Shown in pieces: positions 42,310-52,043 of a stretch of DNA of 64,000 bases. Every line of letters starts with the position of its first letter. Position 1 is the first letter of the stretch. Below the pieces are notes generated by a model, which did no database searches, had not been told where the DNA came from, and saw nothing but the letters and a program-made list of their open reading frames with translations. The position numbers were made by a program, and so were the translations under genes. The stretch is from positions 1-64,000 of the forward strand of contig JAQTLX010000007.1 of NCBI GenBank assembly GCA_028714695.1, read 5' to 3'. The DNA comes from Ignavibacteria bacterium (GTDB lineage Bacteria > Bacteroidota > Ignavibacteria > Tepidaquicellales > Tepidaquicellaceae).

Positions 42310-43353
42310 ATGCTTACTGACAAAATAATGTATAAGGCTCTGCTCGAAAAAGATTCTTCGTATGAAGGATTGTTTATCGTTGCGGTTAAAACAACGGGTA
42401 TTTTCTGCAGACCTACATGCCCTGCAAGAAAACCAAAAAAGGAAAACGTTGAATTTTATAAGACACCGCGTGAAGCAATAACGCACGGTTACAGACCCTG
42501 TAAAGTATGCACGCCGCTTGAAGTTCCTGCAAAGGCTCCGGTTTATATTAATACACTCATAAAGGAAATTAATGCCGACCCGTCCGTGAAAATTAAAGAT
42601 TACGATTTGCGCAAAAGGGGACTTGAACCGAATGGTATCAGAAGATGGTTTAAGAAAAATCATAATATGACGTTCCAGTCTTTCCAGAGAATGATGCGTC
42701 TTAACAGCGCGTTTAACAAACTGCAATCGGGAGAAAACACGACAAACACTGCTTTCGATTCGGGATATGAATCTCTGAGCGGATTCAACGACTCGTTTAA
42801 AAATGTTATAGGCGATACACCGTCAAAGACTGCCGGAAAGAATGTAATTAATATTAAACGTATCGAAACTCCTATCGGACCTATGTATGCGGCGGCAACG
42901 GCTAAAGGAATCTGCATGTTCGATTTCACGGACAGGCGCATGCTTGAGACCGAATTTAAAGAACTCAGAAATTATCTAAAGGCTGTCATACTTCCCGGCG
43001 AAAGCAGATTTTTTCCTTTGCTCGAAAAAGAAATGAATGAATACTTCGAAGGCAAAAGACAAACATTCACAGTTCCTCTCGATGCACCCGGAACCGAATT
43101 TCAGAAATCCGTCTGGGAAGTACTTAGAAAAATACCTTACGGCAATACGGTATCTTATAAACAGCAATCCATCAATCTCGGCAAACCCGAAGCGGTGCGC
43201 GCCGTAGCAAATGCAAACGGACACAACAGAATATCCATTATAATTCCCTGCCACAGGGTAATAGGAGAGAACGGTATGCTGACAGGCTATGGCGGCGGAC
43301 TCTGGAGAAAAAAATGGCTCCTTGATATGGAAAAGGAAAATCTGAAGAAATAA
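42310..43353 (+). CDS. ada: Bifunctional DNA methylphosphotriester/O6-alkylguanine repair protein and activator Ada
   Basis: 347 residues with three Ada modules. The zinc domain has Cys33, Cys37, Cys64 and Cys67 (IFCRPTCPARKPKK, YRPCKVC), of which the first accepts methyl groups from phosphotriesters. An AraC-type helix-turn-helix (about 100-175) follows, then the alkylguanine-transferase domain with Cys314 in IIPCHRVIGENG. It repairs alkylated DNA and should activate its own response. It stands alone; alkA or alkB is not adjacent. Confidence 0.95.
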   Translation: MLTDKIMYKALLEKDSSYEGLFIVAVKTTGIFCRPTCPARKPKKENVEFYKTPREAITHGYRPCKVCTPLEVPAKAPVYINTLIKEINADPSVKIKDYDLRKRGLEPNGIRRWFKKNHNMTFQSFQRMMRLNSAFNKLQSGENTTNTAFDSGYESLSGFNDSFKNVIGDTPSKTAGKNVINIKRIETPIGPMYAAATAKGICMFDFTDRRMLETEFKELRNYLKAVILPGESRFFPLLEKEMNEYFEGKRQTFTVPLDAPGTEFQKSVWEVLRKIPYGNTVSYKQQSINLGKPEAVRAVANANGHNRISIIIPCHRVIGENGMLTGYGGGLWRKKWLLDMEKENLKK

Positions 43354-43396
43354 ATACTGGTGCGCGGAATATTTTAATCGGTTTTATGAATAATCT

Positions 43397-44197
43397 CTAA
43401 TTATTTAATAAGCCGTCGATTTTTTCTATGTATTCTTTTGTGTAAAGCGGCATTGCTTCAAGATGCCCGCCTTTGAACAGCCAGAATATTTTCGGCTCCA
43501 TTGCGTTTTGATAAATCGTATCCGCCATGTATACGGGGATTACTTCATCCTCTCTGCTGTGTACTATAAGTTTGGGTACGGACTCTATATATTTTATATC
43601 CTCTTTGACCGAATAAGGACTCTTCAGGAATTGCGTAATATATTCCCTCTGTTCTGCAGGAGCAATCTCGCATGCGATATCGGTAAATGATGTAAAAGCG
43701 CCGTCAAGTACGAGCGCGCTGATTGATTTTTGATTGTCACGTGTTATTTTTGCCGCTATCTGACACCCTAGAGATGCTCCGAATATTATTAATTTGGTGT
43801 TCTTAAATTTTTCCCGCTTAGTTACATAATCAAAGATAAATTGAGCATCATCGGCAATATTAATGTGACCCGGACTTCCGTTTGATTTTCCGTATCCCCT
43901 GAAATCGACCATGAATACCTGATACCCGTTCTCGGATAACGGTTTTGTAATGAATGTATATGTTGATATGTTCCCGCCGGCACCGTGAAAAAACAAAACG
44001 GTTCCTTTCGGCGATTCCTTAGTCTTGATAAAAAGACAACTAAGTTGTATGCTGTCTCTTTGAATCATTAATTCTTCGTAATCATTCAAATCGAGCGGCT
44101 TCAGTTCTTTGCTTGGTTTGTAAAATTTGTTGTCAAACTGCGCTTCGGTTATTCCCGAAAGGCATAATAGCAAAATGAGGAAATAAAATTTTTTCAT
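43397..44197 (-). CDS. Exported alpha/beta hydrolase
   Basis: 266 residues with a signal peptide (MKKFYFLILLLCLSGITEAQ). The hydrolase fold has oxyanion loop FFHGAGGN, nucleophile Ser in FGASLGC, Asp in SREDEVIP and His in KGGHLEA. It resembles the BAAT/S9-like hydrolases with the segment VDFRGYGKSNGSPG. Substrate unknown. It is convergent to ada, 43 bp apart. Confidence 0.88.
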   Translation of the reverse strand: MKKFYFLILLLCLSGITEAQFDNKFYKPSKELKPLDLNDYEELMIQRDSIQLSCLFIKTKESPKGTVLFFHGAGGNISTYTFITKPLSENGYQVFMVDFRGYGKSNGSPGHINIADDAQFIFDYVTKREKFKNTKLIIFGASLGCQIAAKITRDNQKSISALVLDGAFTSFTDIACEIAPAEQREYITQFLKSPYSVKEDIKYIESVPKLIVHSREDEVIPVYMADTIYQNAMEPKIFWLFKGGHLEAMPLYTKEYIEKIDGLLNN

Positions 44198-44426
44198 ATA
44201 TGCTGTACGGTTGAATTGATTAATGCAAAATAATAATAGTTTAATTAAAAGAATAGTTCTTGATGTTATAAGTTTGTTAAGTTTTGACCATTCCTGCGGC
44301 TATTATTGTAATGTTTGTTGATTTTTCTATTTCATTATTTTATTTTTCACTATTAAATCAAAGTTAGATTTTCTTAATACGATTCTCCTGTTTCTGCCGC
44401 TGATACAATCGAATAATTTTATTATT

Positions 44427-46553
44427 ATGAAAAAAGTCATTCTAATTTTATTCGCATTATCCCTGTCATCAAATTTACTGTCACAATCAGGATGGTACTG
44501 GCAAAACCCTTTGCCGCAGGGTAACCATCTTTATTCAGTTCGTTTTGTAAATTCCCAGACCGGATGGACTGTTGGACTTTCCGGTACTATACTGAAGACA
44601 ACAAACGGAGGCGCTAACTGGATTACGCAGACAAATACGTCTTACAATATTCTAAATTCTGTTTATTTTGCCGATTCCCAGACCGGATGGATTGCAGGAA
44701 ATACAGGTGCGATAATAAAAACAGTTAACGGGGGTTCTGATTGGATTTTGCAGACATACGGAACTTCGAAGAATTTGAGATCTGTATATTTTACCGATGC
44801 TCAAACCGGATGGGCTGTCGGCGACAGCGGTATTATATTGAAAACTGTTAACGGAGGCTCTAACTGGACGCTGCAGACGAGTCCGAATGTTAAGAATCTA
44901 CGTTCGGTTTGTTTTGTCGATTCTCAGACCGGATGGGCTGCTGGATTTACAGGAACGATTATTAATACTACGAACGGCGGGACAAACTGGTCCCTGCAGG
45001 GAATATCCTTAACCACAAATTATTTGTATTCAGTATTCTTTATCGATTCTCAAAAAGGCTGGGCTGCGGGAGACGGCGGAAAAATTTTGAGAACAACTAA
45101 CGGCGGTATAAACTGGCTTGCGGATACAGTCGGAACCTATCAATACTCAAGAGTGCAATTCGCAAATTCAATGACCGGCTGGATTGCAGGCGCCGACGGA
45201 AAAATTATTAAATCCACAAACGGTGGTGTTAACTGGTTTGCACAGTCGAGCGGCAGTCCTAACTGGTTCTCCGATGCAAATTTTATGGATACACAAACAG
45301 GCTGGGCTGTCGGGTATTCCGGTAATATTCTTAAAACCACAAACGGCGGAACGAACTGGTCATTTCAGTCAAGCGGTGCATTAAAATTAATGATTAATGT
45401 AAACTTTAAAGACGCAATGACGGGCTGGATAGCAGGAGAAAAGGGGAATATGTTCAGAACTAACGACGGGGGAAATTCATGGACTTCTTCTATTGTTGAT
45501 TCCGTTGCTGATTTTTGGTCATCGTCTTTTATAGATGCAATGACAGGTTGGATTGCCGGTTCCGGAGGAAAAATAATGAAAACTACAAACGGCGGAATAA
45601 ACTGGGTACAGCAAATCAGCGGTACGCCGCGATTCCTGTTTTCGGTTACATTCATTGATGCTCAAACCGGATGGGCTGCAGGTGACAGTGCTGTTATTCA
45701 GAAAACCACAAACGGAGGTACAAACTGGATTGCTCTTTTTCCTGCTTCAAATGCTTACTTCCGTTCGGTAAAATTCTTTGACAATCAAACAGGCTGGGTC
45801 GCCGGCAATAACGGCACTATTCTTAAAACTACAAACGGCGGATTGAACTGGACTCAACAAACAAGCGGAACAACGAAATCACTTCGCTCGCTCTTTATGC
45901 TTGACTCGCAGAACCTCTGGACAGTCGGCGATGGAGGCGCTATATATAATACTACAAACGGCGGTGCAAACTGGAACTCGCAGTCTGTTTCGTCTTCTTA
46001 CTATTTCCGATATGTATTCTTCAATAACAATCTCACCGGATATGCCGTCGGCGATAATGCCGCGCTGAACGGCATGATTATGAAGACTACAAACGGCGGC
46101 GCAAATTGGTTTGTTCAGGCAACACCTACCACTCTTGCCCTGATTTCAATATGTTTTGCTAATTCTCAAACAGGCTGGACAGTCGGTTATTACGGTTCTA
46201 TTCTTAAAACAACTAACGGAGGAGTTTCGTTTATTACAAAGTTAACGACAGCCGTACCTAAAAAGTATTTTCTTTTCCAGAATTTTCCGAATCCTTTTAA
46301 CCCGTCCACTGTCATAAAATTTTCAATACCTGAACACGGCAATTTCCGGAGTAAACCGGTCACTCTGAAAATATTCGATATGCTCGGCAGAGAAGTCGGT
46401 ACTCCGGTGAACGAATATCTTTCACCGGGTACTTATGAAGTAGTGTTTTCAACTGACCAATTCGGAAATAAAATTAATTCAAGCGGAGTTTATTTCTATA
46501 AACTTTCAGCAGGTGATTATTCCGAAACACGTAAAATGCTGCTGATAAAATAA
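44427..46553 (+). CDS. T9SS-secreted YCF48-like repeat protein
   Basis: 708 residues. After a signal peptide, about 14 repeats of 43-45 residues follow the pattern FVDSQTGWAAGxxGxILKTTNGGxNW, the YCF48/photosystem II assembly-factor type beta-propeller unit. The end is a type IX sorting domain (QNFPNPFNPSTVIKFSIP to TRKMLLIK) with a small insertion at HGNFRSKPVT. Probably a surface or secreted scaffold; no enzyme site. DNA-level repeats of about 130 bp could recombine. Confidence 0.88.
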   Translation: MKKVILILFALSLSSNLLSQSGWYWQNPLPQGNHLYSVRFVNSQTGWTVGLSGTILKTTNGGANWITQTNTSYNILNSVYFADSQTGWIAGNTGAIIKTVNGGSDWILQTYGTSKNLRSVYFTDAQTGWAVGDSGIILKTVNGGSNWTLQTSPNVKNLRSVCFVDSQTGWAAGFTGTIINTTNGGTNWSLQGISLTTNYLYSVFFIDSQKGWAAGDGGKILRTTNGGINWLADTVGTYQYSRVQFANSMTGWIAGADGKIIKSTNGGVNWFAQSSGSPNWFSDANFMDTQTGWAVGYSGNILKTTNGGTNWSFQSSGALKLMINVNFKDAMTGWIAGEKGNMFRTNDGGNSWTSSIVDSVADFWSSSFIDAMTGWIAGSGGKIMKTTNGGINWVQQISGTPRFLFSVTFIDAQTGWAAGDSAVIQKTTNGGTNWIALFPASNAYFRSVKFFDNQTGWVAGNNGTILKTTNGGLNWTQQTSGTTKSLRSLFMLDSQNLWTVGDGGAIYNTTNGGANWNSQSVSSSYYFRYVFFNNNLTGYAVGDNAALNGMIMKTTNGGANWFVQATPTTLALISICFANSQTGWTVGYYGSILKTTNGGVSFITKLTTAVPKKYFLFQNFPNPFNPSTVIKFSIPEHGNFRSKPVTLKIFDMLGREVGTPVNEYLSPGTYEVVFSTDQFGNKINSSGVYFYKLSAGDYSETRKMLLIK

Positions 46554-46791
46554 TGAAATTAGTTAATAGGGAATACATCTGTCTTTTGGGGCGGAATTTT
46601 ACCGGGATAAACTAATATTACGTGCAGTCTTTTATATTACTATTTTAAATCAAAGGCAGGATTTTGTTTCTCCCGCCGAACATACGTTTTCACTTCACGA
46701 TTATTTAGATTAAATAGCGTTGAAAATTAAACTACCATGTTATTATTAAATCACATAAATTTAGTAATCTTACAAGTTTATGGAGGTAAAC

Positions 46792-48540
46792 ATGAAAAAA
46801 TTTTATACTCTTTCCATTCTATTCATTTCGTTGTTTTTAGTTAATATAAATTTAACTTTCTCTCAGGCAGCATGGCAGATAGTCGGAATCGGCACATATG
46901 AAAACCTGAATAGTATCTCTTTCCCGAATCCCTATACAGGATATGCGGCGGGAAATAATTCTAAACTATATAAATCCACTAACGCCGGTCTTAACTGGAC
47001 TGCTTTGACTTCTCCGGCAACAGGCAATAACTACTTCGTGTATTTTGTTGACCCTTCCGTCGGATTTGTTTCCAATCAGACAGGCTTTTTCAAAACCACA
47101 AACGGCGGCGGCAGTTGGGCTCAGATTACTCTGCCCTCTGCTTATAATGTAACTTCCGTTCAGTTTTCTTCCGCGTCAACCGGCTGGCTTGGAAATTACT
47201 ATGGCGAAATAATGAAAACCTCTGACGGAGGAAATACCTGGGCTACGGTTTATACTATGCAGGGATATAATTCAAAAGTGTTTTTTATTAATGACCTTAA
47301 CGGATGGGCGGTTGATACGTACGGCTATGTTGTTAATACCGCAAACGGAGGAACGTCGTTTGCGTCGCAGAGAATTCTTACCGATACACTCTCGGACGTA
47401 AAGTTTATTACTTCTTCAATCGGCATGATAGCAGCCGATAGCGGCAGAGTATTTAAAACAATCAACGGAGGTTCGTCATGGACTCTGATAAATACCGGAT
47501 ATGATAATAAACTTACAGGTATATATGTTCAAAGTCCGTCTGTCGCTTTTGCTTCGGCTTTTAACGGACGTATAATTACTTCATATAACGGCGGCGGCTC
47601 ATGGATTAATGATGATATTTCAGCCAATGACCTTTATCAGATTACTTTCGCTTCCGGTACCTCGGCAGGCTGGGTGGTCGGTGAATTAGGCACGATTGCA
47701 AAAAGAGTTAATGCGGAAAGTATGACCTGTATCGGTACGGGCTCTGTCAGCATCGGATATCCGTTCTACTCATATTATGACGACTCCAGAACGGACTTGC
47801 TCTACACCGCAAGCGAAATCACAAATGGCGGCGGAGGCATGGGCGCTATTACTCAGATTGGTTTCTATTTCGATACTGTCCGGACTCAACCTCTAAACGG
47901 TTTTACGATTAAAATGCAGAATACAAGCATGACATCCCTTACGGATTTTACAAGCACAAACTGGACGACATGTTATTCGGGTACGTATGTACCTTCAGGA
48001 CTCGGTTTGCAGTTCATCCTGCTTAATAATCCGTTCGTTTATACTGCCGGTTCTAATTTGCTGATTGAAGTTTGTTACAATAATAATTCATATACACTGA
48101 ATTCCTATGTGCTGGGAACAAATGCCCCAGGAAAGACATTCCATAATCATCTGGATTTACCGACAGGAGACGGATGCACGGATATTACAACAGGTTCGCT
48201 TCAAACTGTGAGGCCGAATATATGTTTTGTTTCTAATGTCATTACAAACAACGGCGGCAGTCAAAACGGTGTTCCGTCTGCATATAAACTTCATCAGAAT
48301 TTTCCCAATCCTTTCAATCCTGTGACGAAAATTAAATTTGAAGTTCCGAAAAGTACATTCGTTACGCTGAAAGTATATGATATTCTCGGAAGAGAAGTAT
48401 CGGTTCTTGTAAACGAAAATAAACTACCGGGCGCTTACACTGTTGATTTCAATGCATCATCCCTCACAAGCGGCGTATATTTTTACAGACTCGAAACGGC
48501 ATCATTTACAGACGTAAAAAGAATGATTCTTGTAAAATAA
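46792..48540 (+). CDS. T9SS-secreted YCF48-like repeat protein
   Basis: 582 residues from the preferred ATG, which has GGAGG 6 bases upstream; the ATG at 46780 overlaps that ribosome site. The signal peptide ends NLTFSQ. YCF48 repeats occupy about residues 25-300 (KSTNAGLNWTA, KTTNGGGSWAQ, KTSDGGNTWAT, KTINGGSSWTL), then an Ig/lectin-like region of about 180 residues, then a type IX sorting domain (QNFPNPFNPVTKIKFEVP to VKRMILVK). Confidence 0.87.
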   Translation: MKKFYTLSILFISLFLVNINLTFSQAAWQIVGIGTYENLNSISFPNPYTGYAAGNNSKLYKSTNAGLNWTALTSPATGNNYFVYFVDPSVGFVSNQTGFFKTTNGGGSWAQITLPSAYNVTSVQFSSASTGWLGNYYGEIMKTSDGGNTWATVYTMQGYNSKVFFINDLNGWAVDTYGYVVNTANGGTSFASQRILTDTLSDVKFITSSIGMIAADSGRVFKTINGGSSWTLINTGYDNKLTGIYVQSPSVAFASAFNGRIITSYNGGGSWINDDISANDLYQITFASGTSAGWVVGELGTIAKRVNAESMTCIGTGSVSIGYPFYSYYDDSRTDLLYTASEITNGGGGMGAITQIGFYFDTVRTQPLNGFTIKMQNTSMTSLTDFTSTNWTTCYSGTYVPSGLGLQFILLNNPFVYTAGSNLLIEVCYNNNSYTLNSYVLGTNAPGKTFHNHLDLPTGDGCTDITTGSLQTVRPNICFVSNVITNNGGSQNGVPSAYKLHQNFPNPFNPVTKIKFEVPKSTFVTLKVYDILGREVSVLVNENKLPGAYTVDFNASSLTSGVYFYRLETASFTDVKRMILVK

Positions 48541-48564
48541 TATTTATTAAATCGCAATTTATTT

Positions 48565-48598
48565 GCCGGGCAGATACCGCATTTGTCCGGCATTTTTA
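48565..48598 (+). terminator. Rho-independent terminator
   Basis: GCCGGGCA and TGTCCGGC pair with one mismatch and end in ATTTTTATT, 25 bp after the YCF48 gene stop. Confidence 0.75.
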
Positions 48599-48907
48599 TT
48601 GTGTTTTCGCACTTTTCGTGATACAGGACGATATATTAAGTATCTATTCCTTACAAAATCTTATAATTAATGAAACTCGATGTCATTTTTTGCGTATAAT
48701 TAAACAAAGAGATAATTTTTTTTCAAAATTCTTAATTTATCTATTGACATATTTAACAAATTCACATATATTCGTAAAAGTATTCCGGATATTCCGCGTT
48801 CTCGTGAAAATTAAAACACTTACAGAAGGTCCGGAAATAAAATAAATGAAGTAGAAGAAGCGCATAAGCGTTTCGCCTGTCAATAAGGGAGAACAGTCTA
48901 CTAACAA

Positions 48908-48951
48908 GGTGAATGAAAATTCACCACTCTTCCCCGCACAGCGGGGAAGAG
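48908..48951. repeat. Paired perfect inverted repeats
   Basis: GGTGAAT/ATTCACC (48908-48925) is followed at once by CTCTTCCCCGC-ACA-GCGGGGAAGAG (48927-48951), an 11-bp perfect stem with a triloop. The small loop and CCCC/GGGG arms resemble the palindromes at 8.9-9.3 kb. Confidence 0.7.
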
Positions 48952-49117
48952 ATTTTAAAATCTGTTGAGGAGAAAATGAAATTGAAAACAAAAATAAGGA
49001 ATGAATTTACTTTTATTCGGTTGTTTTTCTTTAAATCGCATTTCTCTTTACCTATAACCCTAATTTAATATAAAAACGAAGAACGGAATAATTAATGACC
49101 CTAATTATCCTGTACTT

Positions 49118-49158
49118 CCTCCTTGTCCCCGCTCCCCGCGGGGATGAGGATTTTTTTT
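49118..49158 (+). terminator. Terminator-like GC hairpin with T8
   Basis: TCCTCCTTGTCCCC can pair imperfectly with GGGGATGAGGA around CCCGC, followed by eight Ts. No gene on the plus strand ends nearby, so what it terminates is unclear. Confidence 0.5.
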
Positions 49159-49207
49159 AATACGTTTCTTAATGAAAATAGCCGCCTCATTCTTCCGATA
49201 TTTAGTA

Positions 49208-49238
49208 TAAAAAAAAGTCCGCCTTTTTAAGGCGGACT
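49208..49238 (-). terminator. Terminator of the DEAD-box helicase gene
   Basis: AGTCCGCCTT-TTT-AAGGCGGACT, a perfect 10-bp stem; on the minus strand it is followed by a T tract. It lies 64 bp past the helicase stop. Confidence 0.88.
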
Positions 49239-49301
49239 ATTGAATTTCATTATCTTAAACTAAAATTGCATCAGCATCTGTTTCTGCATCTGCAACTGCT
49301 C

Positions 49302-51209
49302 TTATCTTCTTTTCCTGAATTTATCGAACCAGTTCTTTTTCTTTCTGAATGATTCTTCGGAATTCCTCATTTCTTCTTTTCTGTTTCTTTTCTTTCCTGT
49401 ATCGGATGTAGTATCGGCTGTTCTGAAATCTCTGAATGATTTTTTCTTGGCGCCTTCTTCACTTTTGAATGGCAGTTCTCTCAACTTTGAAATTTCCTCC
49501 AGAAGTGATTTTTCGAAATCATGCGAATTTTCGTTTCTTGCCTTATCAAATGTTTTAGGTGCTCTTTTGAATTTCGGCTCTTCTTTAAAGTTCTTTTCGC
49601 TTCTACCTGTAAACTTCTTTTCATATCCGCCGGACCTCGGTTCTCTTTCTCTTCCGTAAGATTTGCTTTTGTCGTCCCTTCTTCTGTCACTGAATGGTTT
49701 TTCATATCTTGAAGAACGTCTGTCCGGTCTTTGCTCTCTTTCTTTGCCGAATGAATTTTCTTTGTCGTCTCTTCTTTTATCGTTGAAGGGCTTGCCTACG
49801 TTTGCACGTCTTTCCGACCTTGATTCTCTATCTTTGCCGTATGAACTGTTTTTATCATCTCTTCTCCTGCCGCTGAACGGTTTTCCTTCTCTCGAAGATG
49901 ATCTTCTGTCGTTGTATGGTTTTTCGTCTCTTGATGATGATCTTCTCTCGCTGAACGGTTTTGCATCCCGCGAAGAACCTCTTTCTGACCGAGGTTCCCT
50001 GTCCTTTTTGAACGAACTGCGTTTATCGTCTCTTCTTCTTTCGCTGTATGGTCTGTCATATCTCGATGGTTTGTCTGACCTTGACCTTTCTTCTTTCGGC
50101 GGTTCAGGATACTTATCGGCGTACTTCATCGTTATAATGCCTTTGTAGGTGAAAAGTATGTTCCTGAAGAATTTTTCATCCTCGCCGCCTGTAACGAATG
50201 AAATTGCTTCGCCTTTTTTCCCTGCTCTTGCAGTTCTGCCGATTCTGTGCGTGTATGATTCAACGTCACGCGGTATTTCGTAATTGTAAACGTGTGATAT
50301 ATCTTCTATGTGAAGTCCGCGCGATGCAACGTCCGTTGCTATAAGTATATTAAATTTCTTTTCCTTGAACTGTCTCGTAACTTTTTCGCGATGAGCCTGT
50401 GTCATGTCTCCGTTAAGACATGCGGCTTTTAAACCCTGCTCTTTCAGTTCATCCGCAAGTTCTTCCGTTATCCTTTTGCGGTTGCAGAATATGAGTACGA
50501 GGTCTCTTTCTTTCATCAGCAGGTCAACTAACAGCAGCGGTTTCTGCTTCTTCGTTACCCTGTAATACGTTTGTTTTAAAAATTCGGGTTTAACTGATGA
50601 TTCGAATGATACTTTGACGGGGTCATTAAGATATTTCTTTGTAAGTCCTGAAATTTCTTTTGAGATTGTTGCGCTGAAAAGCATCGTCTGCCTTTTTTCC
50701 GGTATGTGAGTCAAGATATTTTCTATATCTGCAATAAATCCCATGTCGAGCATCCTGTCTGCCTCGTCGAATACAAGAAATTTCAAATCATTCAGTTTGA
50801 TGGCTTTCCTGTGCATTATATCGAGAAGTCTGCCCGGAGTTGCAACAACTACGTGCGACCTTCTGAGTTTAAATATCTGCTTGTCAATCGAAACACCGCC
50901 GTACACAGAACTTATGCCGATTTTCCTGTTTGCGAATTTTACAAACTCTTCCGCTATCTGTACGCATAATTCTCGAGTCGGTACAAGTATTAAGGCTGTG
51001 ATGCTTGTTGACTTTTTATCGATTGATTCGATTATTGGAATTGCAAAACTTAGTGTCTTTCCGGATCCCGTTTCTGATTGCGCCAATATGTCGCGCCCGC
51101 TGATGATAGCCGGTATGATTTTTTTCTGTACAGGGGTGGCAATAGTAATATTGTTTCGTTCCAACCTCGCAAGCGTTTCTTCGCTCAGATTGAATTCTTC
51201 AGTCTTCAT
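49302..51209 (-). CDS. DEAD-box ATP-dependent RNA helicase with long repetitive basic tail
   Basis: 635 residues. The helicase core (about 1-370) has the Q motif TPVQKK, Walker A AQSETGSGKT, PTRELC, DEAD in VFDEADRMLDMGF, SAT in FSATISKE, and YTHRIGRTARAG. It is of the RhlE/DeaD kind and unwinds short RNA duplexes in ribosome assembly or decay. The remaining 265 residues are Arg/Asp/Ser/Lys-rich repeats (KPFSDRRRDDKxxSYGKxREPRS units), probably disordered and RNA-binding. The tail is much longer than in E. coli RhlE. It is transcribed alone and ends at the 49208-49238 hairpin. Confidence 0.93.
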   Translation of the reverse strand: MKTEEFNLSEETLARLERNNITIATPVQKKIIPAIISGRDILAQSETGSGKTLSFAIPIIESIDKKSTSITALILVPTRELCVQIAEEFVKFANRKIGISSVYGGVSIDKQIFKLRRSHVVVATPGRLLDIMHRKAIKLNDLKFLVFDEADRMLDMGFIADIENILTHIPEKRQTMLFSATISKEISGLTKKYLNDPVKVSFESSVKPEFLKQTYYRVTKKQKPLLLVDLLMKERDLVLIFCNRKRITEELADELKEQGLKAACLNGDMTQAHREKVTRQFKEKKFNILIATDVASRGLHIEDISHVYNYEIPRDVESYTHRIGRTARAGKKGEAISFVTGGEDEKFFRNILFTYKGIITMKYADKYPEPPKEERSRSDKPSRYDRPYSERRRDDKRSSFKKDREPRSERGSSRDAKPFSERRSSSRDEKPYNDRRSSSREGKPFSGRRRDDKNSSYGKDRESRSERRANVGKPFNDKRRDDKENSFGKEREQRPDRRSSRYEKPFSDRRRDDKSKSYGREREPRSGGYEKKFTGRSEKNFKEEPKFKRAPKTFDKARNENSHDFEKSLLEEISKLRELPFKSEEGAKKKSFRDFRTADTTSDTGKKRNRKEEMRNSEESFRKKKNWFDKFRKRR

Positions 51210-51394
51210 TTCTTACTTCTTTCTTCCGCACAGCGGAATAAAGATATTTCCCCGGCAGATTGGTTTTTGTTGCTTAAAATAAACTACAATCCTAATTTAC
51301 GCAAATTCAAGTTAAGAAGTCAGTCAAAGCGGCGTCTTTAAGCCGCTTATCATCTGCTAAATTGCGTGTTTTCGGAGGTTTCTAATGAATAACG

Positions 51395-52036
51395 CTAAAA
51401 TCCGCATCCTAATTTGAATTCAAACGCGTTGCTCTTTGCTTTTCCGTTTGTATCTTCGTAGGCATTGAACAGGTCTGGGCAAAAATGCGCTTCGACAAAT
51501 AAGTAATAATCACTGCTTCTTATGAAATCAACGCCTGCGCCTAAATTGAAACCGAAACCGAATTTTTTATAATGGTCCGATATCATTTCTTTATATGAAG
51601 GCGTTAGAGGATAACTTGCTTTATCTATATCATCGCCAAGATAAAAATTTAAACGCGGTTCTGCAAATATGTATGGTCTGAATGAATGAAGGTCGAATTT
51701 GTATTTCCCGGTTATACCGTAAATTAAATAGTCTACGCTCTGTGTAAGTGAAAATGTTGAATACGATCCGTATTTGTATGTGAAATCTGTCCGCTTGTTA
51801 GTGTAATATAACTCCGAAGATAAAGTAAAGTTGTTTACCCTTATGACATCGACCGATACTCCGACATTAAATCCAAGCCCGCTCTTTGCATCAATGTTGT
51901 AATTGCCGTTCGGCTCAATTGAAGGATTTGACAACGTTAGCCCCGCTTTTATTCCGAATATCAGGTTATTCTGTGAAATTGCTAATGACGTAAAAGCGAA
52001 AACAAATAATACGGATAATAAAATTTTTAATTTCAT
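51395..52036 (-). CDS. Outer-membrane beta-barrel protein (porin family)
   Basis: 213 residues: a signal peptide (ending LAISQ near 22) and alternating strands with FGIKAGLTLSNPSIEP near the start and a final FELKLGCGF. This is the common Bacteroidota OmpA-like eight-stranded barrel type (PF13568-like). It lies 7 bp after the next upstream barrel gene (52044-52661), so the two form an operon and may be distant paralogues. Confidence 0.8.
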   Translation of the reverse strand: MKLKILLSVLFVFAFTSLAISQNNLIFGIKAGLTLSNPSIEPNGNYNIDAKSGLGFNVGVSVDVIRVNNFTLSSELYYTNKRTDFTYKYGSYSTFSLTQSVDYLIYGITGKYKFDLHSFRPYIFAEPRLNFYLGDDIDKASYPLTPSYKEMISDHYKKFGFGFNLGAGVDFIRSSDYYLFVEAHFCPDLFNAYEDTNGKAKSNAFEFKLGCGF

Positions 52037-52043
52037 ATATGTT

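Larger units (their letters stand above)
48599..49207. other. Long intergenic region with hairpins
   Basis: About 600 bp without a convincing gene. The first part is AT-rich; the centre has two strong hairpins (48908-48951); the end has a GC hairpin with eight Ts (49118-49158). An unannotated small RNA running on the plus strand to 49158 is possible but not supported by a recognisable promoter. Confidence 0.4.

Noticed and set aside
48618-48845. A 75-codon plus-strand frame after the YCF48 gene.
   Set aside because: No ribosome site, composition like the surrounding AT-rich non-coding DNA, and no family resemblance.
49663-50148. Open frame on the plus strand inside the helicase tail.
   Set aside because: Ser/Leu-rich repeats are the antisense of the Arg/Asp repeat; the sense helicase frame continues through it.
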